A stretch of DNA of 49,041 nucleotides from Bacteroidales bacterium UBA3696 (lineage in GTDB: Bacteria > Bacteroidota > Bacteroidia > Bacteroidales > Paludibacteraceae), in contig DFIN01000042.1 in the NCBI GenBank assembly GCA_002372135.1, forward strand, positions 416 through 49,456, read 5' to 3'. A program made the translations under genes and the position numbers. This document shows, piece after piece, positions 7,656 to 16,496 of the stretch. Every line of letters begins with the position of its first letter. Positions within the stretch are counted from its first letter, which is position 1. The notes beneath the pieces are model-generated. The model searched no databases, was not told where the DNA came from, and saw only the letters and a program-made list of their open reading frames with translations.

Positions 7656-10151
7656 TTATTTCAGATTGACGGCTAAGCGGAGGTTAAACATTCTGCCGGT
7701 GAGGTAGTTAGGACTTGCCCATTGGTTGCCGTCGGCACCGGAGATCCAGTAGTAACTATTCACGTTCTTCCATCCTACTATATTGAACACTTCAAAGTAG
7801 ATGCTCCACGAGTCAATATGCTGTGCGCCGCTGCCCCGCATGAACTTGTCGGTTTGCGCCGAGAAGGTACGGCTGGCACCGATATCAATACGTTTGTAAG
7901 AGGACAGATGCCCTAAGTAACGCATATCCTGTCGGTGAGGATAGCCGAAGGGCAGTCCTTCGGAGAAGATGAATTTGAGGTGCAGGCGGTATTGCGGGAA
8001 CTTGGGTATATAGTCTTGGAAGAAGAAGGTGAGTGCCCATCGCTGTTCTTGCGGAGTGGGAAACCAACCGAGGTGGTATGTATCTTCCTGCATGTGCATA
8101 CGGCTGCGCATGGTGCTGAAACTGATCCATGAGTCCACACCCGGCACCAGTTCACCGTATAGTTTGAAGTCGGCTCCCAAGGTATAGGCACGGCTGTCGT
8201 TTTTGCCCGAGTAGCGGACGCGCACATTCTCAACGGTATAACTGACCATGCGGTCGGTGTATTTGGCATATAGTTCGGTGGTGAACTTAAAGGGTCTTCC
8301 CCAAGCGCGGAAGTAGTAGTCCAATCCGAGCACGGCGTGGGTAGAGCGTTGGGCTTTGAGTTGGTCGTTGAGTTGTATGCGGGTGATACCGTTTTGCGTG
8401 AGGGTGTCTCGCAACTCTTTGTAGAAGGGGGCTTGGTAGTAAAGACCTGTGCCGAATCGGAGGGCTATATCGCGTTGTTTGCCGGTGAACCAAACCACAT
8501 TAGCGCGTGGTGAAACGAGCACTTCGCCGGTGTAGTTCCACCAGTTGAGGCGCACGCCACCTGTGAGGATAACGTTGCCCGCTTCAGTGTTCCATTTGTA
8601 GGATTCCTGTGCATAGGCTTCCAAGCGTGCGGAGCGCATGGTGTTTTCGCCTTTGAGGGTATAGAAGAGTTGCATAGAGCGGTTGTCGTTGGGCATGGAG
8701 TAGCCTGCCGAGTCGCGCCATTCCCACTCGCTGATGCGGTCGTGAATGAGTTCGGCTTGGGCTTTAAGTCCCCACGACAGCGCACTCTGACCGTATTGCC
8801 ATTGTCCGTGGTGGGACAGGGAGACGACACCTGCTTGCAGTTGGTTGCGGGCATGTTCGTGGTTCTTGCCCTCGGCGATAAGGTGGATGTCGGAACCCAG
8901 ACTGTCGCGTACCATCTCGCTGTTGGCTGTTATGGTATTGGGCTTGCCTGCCAGCGATTGCTCGGACAGTATATAGTCGCTCAGTATGTCGTATGTCTCT
9001 TGTTCGCGAGTATAAAATCCGTTGAGGGTAAAGTCTATGTCTAACAGCGATTTATTGAACTTATTGCCGGCTGTGAGGTCGTATTGGCGGGAGGCGGTCA
9101 GTGCTCCAAAAGTAGTCAGGAAGCGATCTTTCTCTTGCCCTTCGTAGTAGATGGTACGATTCATGGCTTGGGTATAGGACCCGAAGCCTTCGCTTTCCGA
9201 GTCGGGAATGAAAGTGTAGTTGTTGAAAGAGAAGTTACCCAAGAATCGCATATTCCACTGTTGGGGCAGCGAGAAGGTCATTTGCGTTTGGTAGTCCAAA
9301 TAAGTGGGTTGGTAATTGCCTTTGGTGGGTAGGGCTCCAAGCATGTATTTGCTGGTCTTGTAGCGTATGCCGTGCATTTGGCTGTGCAGGCTGTCGCCCC
9401 ATCCGAAATAGGCATTGGCTCCGAGAAGACTCAGGCTGATGGATGACTCAAAGCGCGTGGGGCGTTTGTAGTGTATGTCCAACACGCTGGACATCTTGTC
9501 ACCATACTCCGCAGTAAAACCGCCGGCAGAAAAACTGACTTTCTCCACCATATCGGGATTGACAAAACTCAGTCCTTCCTGTTGTCCGCTGCGAATCAGC
9601 AGCGGGCGATGGATCTCAATTCCGTTGACATAGACGGAGTTTTCGTCAAAACTACCGCCGCGCACGTTGTATTGTGTGCTCAATTCGTTGTTCTGATTGA
9701 CTCCGGCAAAGGTGATGAGCAGACTCTCGATGGAGCCGCCTGTGGCATCGGGCATGAGGTGGATGACCTCGGTGGAGGTGTTGTCCATCATACCCTGTTG
9801 TTTTTGTATGCCTCTTACCTCCACTTCACCCAAGGCGGCTACGTCTTCTTGCATGACCACATTGATATTGAGTACGTCTTGCGAGGTATAGACTTGTTGT
9901 TTGAGTGTGGTATAGCCTAAAAAGGAGAAGGTGATGCATACCGTGTCTGATTGGGGTACAGACAGGGTGTAGTAGCCGTTTTTGTTGGTGTGGGTACCGG
10001 TTACACCATCGTCTAAATAGACATTAACCAATTCAATACCCACATTCTGTCGGTCTAAGACATAGCCATAGATGCGCGTAGTACGCTGCGCAAAAAGCGA
10101 AACGGCAATAGTTAATAGGCACGAAAGTATAGTTATGAGACGTTTAGACAT
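7656..10151 (-). CDS. TonB-dependent outer-membrane receptor with carboxypeptidase-like N-terminal domain
   Basis: An 831-residue outer-membrane receptor. MSKRLITILSCLLTIAVSLFA is a signal peptide. Residues about 23-110 form the carboxypeptidase-D regulatory-like fold common in Bacteroidetes receptors (IYGYVLDRQNVGIELVNVYL, then GTHTNKNGYYTLSVP). The plug domain follows with YNVRGGSFDENSVYVNGIEI and GGFTAEYGDKMSSVLDI (about 160-230). The remainder is aromatic-rich beta-barrel ending in NLRLAVNLK. No SusD-like partner is encoded nearby, so this is not an obvious polysaccharide locus and the ligand is unknown. It starts 3 bases after the yggS stop, so it is cotranscribed with genes for a PLP protein and an acyltransferase. 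Confidence 0.92.
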   Translation of the reverse strand: MSKRLITILSCLLTIAVSLFAQRTTRIYGYVLDRQNVGIELVNVYLDDGVTGTHTNKNGYYTLSVPQSDTVCITFSFLGYTTLKQQVYTSQDVLNINVVMQEDVAALGEVEVRGIQKQQGMMDNTSTEVIHLMPDATGGSIESLLITFAGVNQNNELSTQYNVRGGSFDENSVYVNGIEIHRPLLIRSGQQEGLSFVNPDMVEKVSFSAGGFTAEYGDKMSSVLDIHYKRPTRFESSISLSLLGANAYFGWGDSLHSQMHGIRYKTSKYMLGALPTKGNYQPTYLDYQTQMTFSLPQQWNMRFLGNFSFNNYTFIPDSESEGFGSYTQAMNRTIYYEGQEKDRFLTTFGALTASRQYDLTAGNKFNKSLLDIDFTLNGFYTREQETYDILSDYILSEQSLAGKPNTITANSEMVRDSLGSDIHLIAEGKNHEHARNQLQAGVVSLSHHGQWQYGQSALSWGLKAQAELIHDRISEWEWRDSAGYSMPNDNRSMQLFYTLKGENTMRSARLEAYAQESYKWNTEAGNVILTGGVRLNWWNYTGEVLVSPRANVVWFTGKQRDIALRFGTGLYYQAPFYKELRDTLTQNGITRIQLNDQLKAQRSTHAVLGLDYYFRAWGRPFKFTTELYAKYTDRMVSYTVENVRVRYSGKNDSRAYTLGADFKLYGELVPGVDSWISFSTMRSRMHMQEDTYHLGWFPTPQEQRWALTFFFQDYIPKFPQYRLHLKFIFSEGLPFGYPHRQDMRYLGHLSSYKRIDIGASRTFSAQTDKFMRGSGAQHIDSWSIYFEVFNIVGWKNVNSYYWISGADGNQWASPNYLTGRMFNLRLAVNLK

Positions 10152-10154
10152 GGG

Positions 10155-10832
10155 TTATGCGGGTTTGGAATAGTCTCTTTCGCCGAAGATAGCGGAGCCG
10201 ATGCGCACCATATTGGAGCCTTCTTCGATGGCAACAAGGTAGTCTTCGGTCATCCCCATAGAAATAACGGGCTTAGGCAGTGGGTTGTCGGAAAAAGTGT
10301 CAGGAGAATAGGGGAAAGTTTGTGCGGCAGCCTTAATCTGTCGGAAGCAGCGTCGCCATTCCTGCTCGTCATCCGTATGGGATGCCATCCCCATAATGCC
10401 CATAACGTGAATAAACGGATAGGCTTGCATGTCGCGTGGCAGTTCGTTAGGCGCAAATCCCGTCTTGGCGGCTTCGCGTGCCACATGTACTTCCAACAGC
10501 ACATTGACCTGTTTGCCTAATTTTTCGGCTTCCCGTTCGATACAATCCAACAGGTGTAGGCTATCCACGCTCTGAATAAGATATACAAAGGGCAGAATGG
10601 CTTTTACTTTGTTGGTTTGCAGATGCCCGATGAAGTGCCATCGTATGTCTTTGGGCAGGGCTTCGTGTTTGAGTAGCAATTCTTGTACGCGGCTTTCGCC
10701 GAAATCTCTTTCGCCGGCATCGTAGGCGGCTTGGATGGCTTCTAAGGTTTGAAACTTGCTGACGCACAGCAGTTTAACGTCTTGTGGCAGTGTTTGGCGT
10801 ATGGCGGATAGGTTCTTTTCTATGGTATTCAC
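10155..10832 (-). CDS. YggS/PLPBP-family pyridoxal phosphate homeostasis protein
   Basis: A 225-residue single-domain PLP-binding protein of the YggS/PROSC family, which buffers the vitamin B6 pool and has no known catalytic reaction. The PLP lysine is the K in LLCVSKFQTLEAI near residue 25. The following DFGESRVQELLLKHE and WHFIGHLQTNKVKAIL are the most conserved family blocks. The C-terminal block SMGMTEDYLVAIEEGSNMVRIGSAIFGERDY is also complete. Length and start agree with the family. It lies 18 bases downstream of the GNAT gene and 3 bases upstream of the receptor gene, in the middle of the operon. Confidence 0.96.
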   Translation of the reverse strand: MNTIEKNLSAIRQTLPQDVKLLCVSKFQTLEAIQAAYDAGERDFGESRVQELLLKHEALPKDIRWHFIGHLQTNKVKAILPFVYLIQSVDSLHLLDCIEREAEKLGKQVNVLLEVHVAREAAKTGFAPNELPRDMQAYPFIHVMGIMGMASHTDDEQEWRRCFRQIKAAAQTFPYSPDTFSDNPLPKPVISMGMTEDYLVAIEEGSNMVRIGSAIFGERDYSKPA

Positions 10833-10850
10833 GGCAAAAAGGTAAAAAAA

Positions 10851-11849
10851 TTAGTGTTCTTCGGTAAGAAAGGATGTTCGGTTGATGGTACGTTTATGGA
10901 ACAGGGTCTTTAGATAGTCGATATAGGGTTGCATATAGCGTGAGCGTTTGTCTTCTTTTATTTCGTCCACGGTGACCATAATCCCTGTTTCATAGACATC
11001 ACTCAGTTCGTCGTTCAGCGTGTTGCCAAAGAACTGTAGGGAAGGGGTTACGTTGAGGTAGGCTGAGAACATGGGCGGTATAATCGTGTTGCGTGCCCGC
11101 AAAGCGCGTTGTAGCAATTGGTAATTGAACACGGCATCTTCGCCTACGAACACATCGTCTGCCAATTCTTGGGCTTCGGCGGAAATGTCAATGGGGTGAT
11201 AGGGGCAAAAGAGCCCTTTTCGGTCATTATGAAAGCGTCGGAGGTAGGCATAGATAAGGTCGCGCGAAAGGGCATCGTATTGGGGATAGATGGTTACTTT
11301 GCCGATGAGGTATTGGATCTCTTCGCGGTGGTTATAGATGACCGCTCCTATGCCGTCCCATATATTGTCCAAAGCATATAGCGACTTGTTGCCCATCTCG
11401 CGTTTTTGGTACATAGGTTGCACAAAAGCGCGTCCCAACTCAATGGTGTAGGGGAGGTAATTGCGAATAAAATAGTCGGAGTAATGGTATAGATGGGAAG
11501 AGGTAAGGCGGGGTTGCCCTTGCTCGTCAAAAGTGCAGTCCTTGCCGCATAGGTAGCGGTAGCCGCCCACTATCTCGTCGTTGACCGGATCCCATACAAT
11601 GAGTTGGTGGTAGGGATGGGGTGTCATGGTGTCCATGTCGTCCATATCCATCTCTTCGCCGGTGGAGCCGCCGGCGGAGCGAAAACTCAGTTCGCGCAGC
11701 CGAGCCACTTCTCGCATCAAATGGGGGGCTTCATGGGCGGTGAAGTCGTAAATCTCGTTCTCCGCTTTGTTGGTAGGACGAAGAAAATTCTTCTTCGTCA
11801 GTTCCTGTTTTAATAATTCCCGATCAACGCGTGGAATAATATCTTTCAT
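10851..11849 (-). CDS. GNAT-family acyltransferase, GlsB/OlsB-like
   Basis: A 332-residue protein of the GNAT superfamily (often annotated as hemolysin-like). The conserved blocks are RELSFRSAGGSTGEE, HPYHQLIVWDPVNDEIVGGYRY and TIELGRAFVQPMYQ, the last of which forms the acyl-donor binding strand. In Bacteroides thetaiotaomicron a similar protein, GlsB, N-acylates glycine to start glycine-lipid synthesis; I recall the pair as GlsB/GlsA. Here no GlsA-type O-acyltransferase is adjacent, so a role in amino-acid lipids is inference. An earlier start at 11927 would cross the promoter; the ATG at 11849 (MKDIIPRVDRELL) fits better. The gene heads the operon with yggS, the receptor gene, mutS and mscS. 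Confidence 0.75.
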   Translation of the reverse strand: MKDIIPRVDRELLKQELTKKNFLRPTNKAENEIYDFTAHEAPHLMREVARLRELSFRSAGGSTGEEMDMDDMDTMTPHPYHQLIVWDPVNDEIVGGYRYLCGKDCTFDEQGQPRLTSSHLYHYSDYFIRNYLPYTIELGRAFVQPMYQKREMGNKSLYALDNIWDGIGAVIYNHREEIQYLIGKVTIYPQYDALSRDLIYAYLRRFHNDRKGLFCPYHPIDISAEAQELADDVFVGEDAVFNYQLLQRALRARNTIIPPMFSAYLNVTPSLQFFGNTLNDELSDVYETGIMVTVDEIKEDKRSRYMQPYIDYLKTLFHKRTINRTSFLTEEH

Positions 11850-11883
11850 ACGTGTCTGAAGTATGTTGTCCTTTTTGACGCGG

Positions 11884-11914
11884 CAAAAGTAAGGCAAACT
11901 CGTAAGAATAGCAA
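11884..11914 (-). promoter_or_regulatory. Promoter for the acyltransferase-yggS-receptor-mutS operon
   Basis: On the minus strand TTG (11912-11914) and TACTTTTG (11884-11891) are separated by exactly 20 bases, an excellent match to the Bacteroidetes consensus. The predicted transcript starts near 11880, about 30 bases before the ATG at 11849. Confidence 0.75.
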
Positions 11915-11948
11915 CACATGCCTGCATTTTGCCAAAATAAAACAGAAT

Positions 11949-11979
11949 TTGGTAGGTTGAAAAACAAACGTTACTTTTG
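11949..11979 (+). promoter_or_regulatory. Promoter for the cdd-lptF-ribBA operon
   Basis: TTG (11949-11951), 20 bases, then TACTTTTG (11972-11979). It faces away from the promoter at 11884-11914, and the two lie back to back. Transcription would begin near 11986, leaving a leader of about 26 bases. Confidence 0.75.
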
Positions 11980-12011
11980 CGGGCAGAACAGAGGACACAA
12001 ACCTTTTACCT

Positions 12012-12485
12012 ATGAAAGAAGAGAATTTTTCCGTCCGTGCTGAGCGTTTAGAGTGGGCGGAACTTACGGAAAGTGAGCGCGAATTGGTGGCGGAAGCCAA
12101 ACAGATGACGAAGCATTCCTATAGCCCGTATTCCCGTTTTGCCGTGGGAGCTGCGGTGCGGCTTGCCAATGGAACGATTGTTCGTGGCAGCAATCAGGAA
12201 AATGCGGCATACCCCAGCGGTCTATGTGCCGAGCGTACAGCCGTTTTTGCAGCCAATGCCAACTATCCTGCCGAGCCGGTTATGGCTATTGCCATTGCAT
12301 GTCATAACGGCGGGCGCTTTACGGCTCACCCGGGGGCACCTTGCGGAGGATGCCGTCAAGTATTGGTAGAAACGGAACACCGCTACCACCAACCTATCAA
12401 AGTGCTCCTGTACGGCGAAGAGTTTACCTATCGTTTTCGTTGTGCTGCCGACCTCTTACCCCTTGTCTTTACCGACCTGTATTAA
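12012..12485 (+). CDS. cdd: Cytidine deaminase
   Basis: A 157-residue zinc hydrolase of pyrimidine salvage that deaminates cytidine and deoxycytidine to uridine and deoxyuridine. The family motifs are intact: YSPYSRFAVGAAV near residue 38 (substrate-binding strand), GSNQENAAYPSGLCAERTAV with the zinc-ligand Cys and catalytic Glu of CAE, and PCGGCRQVL with the two further zinc-ligand cysteines. This is the Cys-Cys-Cys homotetrameric type. It is slightly longer than the usual 130-140 residues because of an N-terminal extension. It opens a four-gene plus-strand operon, and the next ATG follows its stop by 3 bases. Confidence 0.96.
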   Translation: MKEENFSVRAERLEWAELTESERELVAEAKQMTKHSYSPYSRFAVGAAVRLANGTIVRGSNQENAAYPSGLCAERTAVFAANANYPAEPVMAIAIACHNGGRFTAHPGAPCGGCRQVLVETEHRYHQPIKVLLYGEEFTYRFRCAADLLPLVFTDLY

Positions 12486-12488
12486 CCT

Positions 12489-13982
12489 ATGCTGCGGATC
12501 AAAAAGTTAGACCGGTATCTGCTCCGAAATTTCTTGGGGCTGTTTCTGTTGACTTTTGCCATCTGCTGCTTTATATTCCTGATGCAACTGCTATGGATGC
12601 GCATCAACGATATAGTGGGTAAGGGCGTTGAAATAATAGTGTTGCTCGAATTTTTGTTTTATGCCGTCTTGTCGGTAGTACCTATGGCGTTGCCGTTGGC
12701 TATTCTGCTGGCTTCGCTGATGTCCTTCGGCAATCTGGGAGAGAAGTTTGAACTGACAGCCATGAAGTCGGCAGGAGTCAGTCTGTTCCGGATTATGCGT
12801 CCGCTGACTGTGCTGATTATTTTTATTAGCGTGGGGGCGTTCTTTTTCTCCAATAATGTGTTACCCGTTTCGCAGGTTAAGTTCTGGTCGTTGGTCTTTT
12901 CGCTGCGGCAAAAGTCTCCTGAATTGGACATTCCCGCCGGCGAGTTCTACAAAGGGATAAAGGGCTACAACATCTATGTTCGCCACAAGGAAACCCGCAC
13001 GGGGCTGCTGCGCGATGTGATGATTTATGACTATTCGCAAGGATTCCAAAACGCTTCCGTAACGGTGGCTGATTCGGCTCGGGTGGCTACCTCGGCTGAC
13101 CACAAGTACTTGCAACTCACTCTCTATCAAGGCGAGAGTTTTGAAAACCTCAGTCAGCAGCAACAACGCGCTACGCGCACCCAGCAGAACGTACCCTATC
13201 GCCGTGAGATATTTGCCAAGAAAACGCTATTGATAGACTTTGACACCGAATTTACGCGCTACGATGAGTCCGTTTTGGCAGACCAGCATGTGAGTAAGAA
13301 TATGCGCTCGCTTGTGCAATCCATTGATTCGGTCAGCGGATTGGCGAATACACTCAGCCGCGAGCAAAGCAATAAACTGCGCGGTGAATATCAACTGGGA
13401 CGCACAGGACAAGAGCCCCTTTTTATGGAAAAAATGCCCCATGCACAGCCATTGAATACCGATTCTCTCTATGAGGCATTCTCTCTGCGCGACAGGCAGA
13501 AAGCCACTCAGTATGCCCTTGACCAAGCCAAGAAATACAAGGACTTGGTGCAATACAATGCCGTATTGCTTGACGACCATCAGCGCTATATCCGCAAGCA
13601 TGCCATTGAGTTGCATCGTAAGTTCACACTTGCTTTTGCGTGCCTCATCTTTTTCTTCATCGGTGCTCCGCTTGGGGCTATTATACGCAAAGGCGGATTG
13701 GGAGCCCCTATCGTCATCTCGGTGGTGCTGTTTATTATTTACTATATCATTGATAATGCCGGATTCAAGATGGCGCGCGAAGCGCTGTGGCCGGTTTGGC
13801 AGGGAATGTGGTTATCCTCATCCATCCTGCTGCCGATAGGTATATTCCTTACTTATAAAGCCGCTACCGACTCCGCTCTTTTCAACCCCGAAGTATGGAT
13901 GATGGAAGGCGAAAAAATAGCAAGAAAAATTAAAAATACGTATAACCATTTGATAAATAAACAACAAAATGGACAAGATTGA
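12489..13982 (+). CDS. LptF/LptG-family lipopolysaccharide export permease
   Basis: A 497-residue inner-membrane protein of the YjgP/YjgQ family, the transmembrane half of the LptB2FG transporter that extracts lipopolysaccharide from the inner membrane. It begins LDRYLLRNFLGLFLLTF, the typical amphipathic start and first helix. Further helices lie at about residues 50-80 and 98-120, and three more at the C-terminus (FIGAPLGAIIRKGGLGAPIVISV). Between them is the periplasmic jellyroll (GYNIYVRHKE, LTLYQGESFEN) and an unusually long helical insertion (about 290-375), which makes it longer than the E. coli proteins (about 360). Bacteroidetes LptF/G homologues are commonly this long. The last 14 bases overlap the ribBA start. 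Confidence 0.88.
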   Translation: MLRIKKLDRYLLRNFLGLFLLTFAICCFIFLMQLLWMRINDIVGKGVEIIVLLEFLFYAVLSVVPMALPLAILLASLMSFGNLGEKFELTAMKSAGVSLFRIMRPLTVLIIFISVGAFFFSNNVLPVSQVKFWSLVFSLRQKSPELDIPAGEFYKGIKGYNIYVRHKETRTGLLRDVMIYDYSQGFQNASVTVADSARVATSADHKYLQLTLYQGESFENLSQQQQRATRTQQNVPYRREIFAKKTLLIDFDTEFTRYDESVLADQHVSKNMRSLVQSIDSVSGLANTLSREQSNKLRGEYQLGRTGQEPLFMEKMPHAQPLNTDSLYEAFSLRDRQKATQYALDQAKKYKDLVQYNAVLLDDHQRYIRKHAIELHRKFTLAFACLIFFFIGAPLGAIIRKGGLGAPIVISVVLFIIYYIIDNAGFKMAREALWPVWQGMWLSSSILLPIGIFLTYKAATDSALFNPEVWMMEGEKIARKIKNTYNHLINKQQNGQD

Positions 13983-15198
13983 AGATGCCATAGCGGATAT
14001 CCGTTTGGGGAAGTTTGTCATCGTAGTGGATGATGAGGACAGGGAGAACGAGGGTGATTTTATCACTTCGGCGCAGATGATTACCCCTGAAAAAGTGAAT
14101 TTTATGTTGCAACACGGTCGGGGCGTATTGTGTACGCCGCTGTTGGAAGAGCGGTGTGCCGAACTGGGACTAATTCACCAAGTGGCAAACAATACCTCCA
14201 TGTTAGGAACGCCTTTTACGGTAACGGTTGACAAATTGGAGGGCTGTACCACAGGTGTTAGCGCAGCCGACCGTGCCGCCACGATTCGTGCTTTGGCAGA
14301 CCCCGCTTCACGGCCGGACACCTTCGGCAGACCGGGACACATCAATCCTCTTTATGCTAAATCCAGAGGTGTGCTGCGCCGTGCCGGACATACGGAAGCC
14401 TCTATAGACCTAATGCGACTGGCAGGCCTGCAGCCTGCCGCTGCGCTGATTGAGATTATGAATGAGGATGGTACGATGGCGCGGTTGCCGCAACTTGAGC
14501 AAGTGGCAAAGCAGTATGATTTGCGCCTCATCAGCATAAAAGATCTCATCGCTTATAGGTTGGAACATCCCTTCCCGGATGCCGATAATATAGACAATGA
14601 CGGCACGTTGGTGGAGCGCGGTGAAACCGTCTTTCTCCCCACCGAGTACGGCGACTTCTACCTCACTCCGTTCCGTCAGTTAAGCAACGGACTGGAGCAT
14701 ATCGTTCTGACCAAAGGCGAATGGACGGAGAACGAACCCGTACTTTGCCGCGTACATAGTTCGTGCATGACCGGCGACTTGCTCGGCAGCCGCAAATGCG
14801 ACTGCGGCGAACAACTTCACCGCGCAATGCAGATGATCGAGAAGGAAGGAAAAGGAATCCTCGTCTATATGAATCAAGAAGGACGCGGCATAGGACTAAT
14901 GAACAAAATACGCGCCTATAAACTCCAAGAACAAGGCGAAGATACCGTAGAAGCCAATATCCACCTCGGTTTCCAACCCGACGAACGAGATTATGGAGTG
15001 GGTGCTCAAATCCTCCGTCAGATGGGGGCTTGCAAGCTGCGGCTGATGACCAATAACCCCGTAAAACGGGTGGGACTTGAAAGTTATGGCATAGATATTG
15101 TAGAGAATGTAGCAATAGAGGTTCAACCCAACCCCTATAACGAGCGCTACATGCGCACGAAAAAAGAAAAAATGCATCACTTACTTAAACTGGTATGA
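13969..15198 (+). CDS. ribBA: RibBA: DHBP synthase / GTP cyclohydrolase II
   Basis: A 409-residue bifunctional riboflavin enzyme. The N-terminal half (residues 1-200) makes 3,4-dihydroxy-2-butanone 4-phosphate from ribulose 5-phosphate, with active-site VDDEDRENEGDF and GHINPLYAKSRGVLRRAGHTE. The C-terminal half opens GTP, with zinc-ligand cysteines in SSCMTGDLLGSRKCDCGEQL and the catalytic segment YMNQEGRGIGL. Both active sites look complete. The start overlaps the end of the permease gene by 14 bases and its stop overlaps the next start as ATGA, so translation of the operon is tightly coupled. I see no FMN riboswitch in the short leader of this operon. Confidence 0.97.
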   Translation: MDKIEDAIADIRLGKFVIVVDDEDRENEGDFITSAQMITPEKVNFMLQHGRGVLCTPLLEERCAELGLIHQVANNTSMLGTPFTVTVDKLEGCTTGVSAADRAATIRALADPASRPDTFGRPGHINPLYAKSRGVLRRAGHTEASIDLMRLAGLQPAAALIEIMNEDGTMARLPQLEQVAKQYDLRLISIKDLIAYRLEHPFPDADNIDNDGTLVERGETVFLPTEYGDFYLTPFRQLSNGLEHIVLTKGEWTENEPVLCRVHSSCMTGDLLGSRKCDCGEQLHRAMQMIEKEGKGILVYMNQEGRGIGLMNKIRAYKLQEQGEDTVEANIHLGFQPDERDYGVGAQILRQMGACKLRLMTNNPVKRVGLESYGIDIVENVAIEVQPNPYNERYMRTKKEKMHHLLKLV

Positions 15199-16496
15199 CT
15201 ATGAAATCGCGAATTCTTCTCCTCCTGCTGATGGCTACGGCATCTTTTGCTGCCACCTCAGTTCGTGCCGATGAAACGATTACCGTATCGGCTACCAATG
15301 CAGACATCTCGGAGAACTTGGATCTCCGAGCAGTTGCCACCCTCTTTGGCGAAGTGGATAACCTCGAACAATTTGAGCAAGAACTCAATTCGGAACAAAG
15401 ACACCTCAACAACCTTGACCTGAACGGCGATGGCATTGTGGATTATCTCCGGGTTGTGGAAATAGGTGAAGGTGAAAACCGCCTGATCGTGCTCCAAGCC
15501 GTGCTGGCAAAAGATATCTATCAAGATGTGGCTTCTATCTATGTAGAGCGTCAAGCCGATCAAACGGTATCCGTGCAAGTGGTGGGCGATACGTACCTTT
15601 ACGGCGAATCGTATATCATTGAGCCTGTGTATCTCTATCGTCCCGTGATCTACGACTGGTTCTGGGGACCCACTTGGGTAGCATGGCACTCGCCCTACTA
15701 TTGGGGATTCTATTATCCTCATTATGTAGCCTATTCACCATGGGTATGGGATCGTTACTATGCACATATCCACTACTATCACCACCATCATCCTCGTTGC
15801 AGTTACCACTATGCGCACAATCCGCGTCCGGGTATGCATTCGCTCCGAGGCAGTCATCAAGCCGAGCGTATCATACGTAACGATTGGGCAAAAGCCAATC
15901 CCGGTCATGCGTTCACTGCTCGTGCCGCATCGCGCGGTAGCAAAGCCACCAATGCGCGCCAAATGCACAACGAAACACGTGCTACCATGGCGAGCCGCAA
16001 TGCGAACCATTCAGCAAGCAGCAATAACCATTCAGAAAGAAGGGGAGCAAGTGCTAATACAGCCTCTACGCAAAGAGCAGAAGGACCGCGCCAATCGTCC
16101 GTATCGCGCACGACTGCACAAGCCCGTGAATCAGCCGCACAACGCACATTTGGCAGCACGAATACACGTCAATCCACTCGCGTAACGGCCAACTCGCGCA
16201 ATACGGTAAGTACAGCGAACACAAACAATGTTTCCACACGCTCTTCTCGAACCTCAAACACGGCTGCTCAAACCACTCGCAGTTCGGCTTCGTCAAGCAG
16301 CAGCAATGGCGTTCGTCCCGCCGCTTCCTCTTCGACGCGCACGTCCACTATGAGCCAACGCAGTTCATCGACATCCTCGGGCAGCACGTATCGCGCACCC
16401 GCTTCGTCAAGCAGAAGTTATGGGGTAAGTTCTTCTTCCCGTTCTTCGTCTTCCGGCGGAGGCAGTAACGGAGGGGCAAGAAGCAGCAGACGCTAA
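15195..16496 (+). CDS. Secreted protein with aromatic/His-rich centre and Ser/Thr/Arg-rich tail
   Basis: A 433-residue exported protein of unknown function, of a type I recognise in Bacteroidetes. It has a signal peptide (MKSRILLLLLMATASFAATS), then a folded domain of about 110 residues that includes an EF-hand-like loop DLNGDGIVDYLRVVE and the strands VLQAVLAKDIYQDVASIYV. Residues 130-200 are extraordinarily rich in Trp, Tyr, Pro and His (YYPHYVAYSPWVWDRYYAHI, then HYYHHHH). From about 220 to the end the chain is low-complexity Ser, Thr, Arg, Asn and Ala without cysteines, probably disordered, ending GGGSNGGARSSRR. Metal or cell-wall binding is possible but unproven. Its stop overlaps that of the convergent gene. 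Confidence 0.8.
   Translation: MTMKSRILLLLLMATASFAATSVRADETITVSATNADISENLDLRAVATLFGEVDNLEQFEQELNSEQRHLNNLDLNGDGIVDYLRVVEIGEGENRLIVLQAVLAKDIYQDVASIYVERQADQTVSVQVVGDTYLYGESYIIEPVYLYRPVIYDWFWGPTWVAWHSPYYWGFYYPHYVAYSPWVWDRYYAHIHYYHHHHPRCSYHYAHNPRPGMHSLRGSHQAERIIRNDWAKANPGHAFTARAASRGSKATNARQMHNETRATMASRNANHSASSNNHSERRGASANTASTQRAEGPRQSSVSRTTAQARESAAQRTFGSTNTRQSTRVTANSRNTVSTANTNNVSTRSSRTSNTAAQTTRSSASSSSSNGVRPAASSSTRTSTMSQRSSSTSSGSTYRAPASSSRSYGVSSSSRSSSSGGGSNGGARSSRR

Noticed and set aside
7561..7660. CRISPR-like repeats near mutS and the MFS gene
   Set aside because: Units of 7-8 bases without spacers are simple tandem repeats, not CRISPR.
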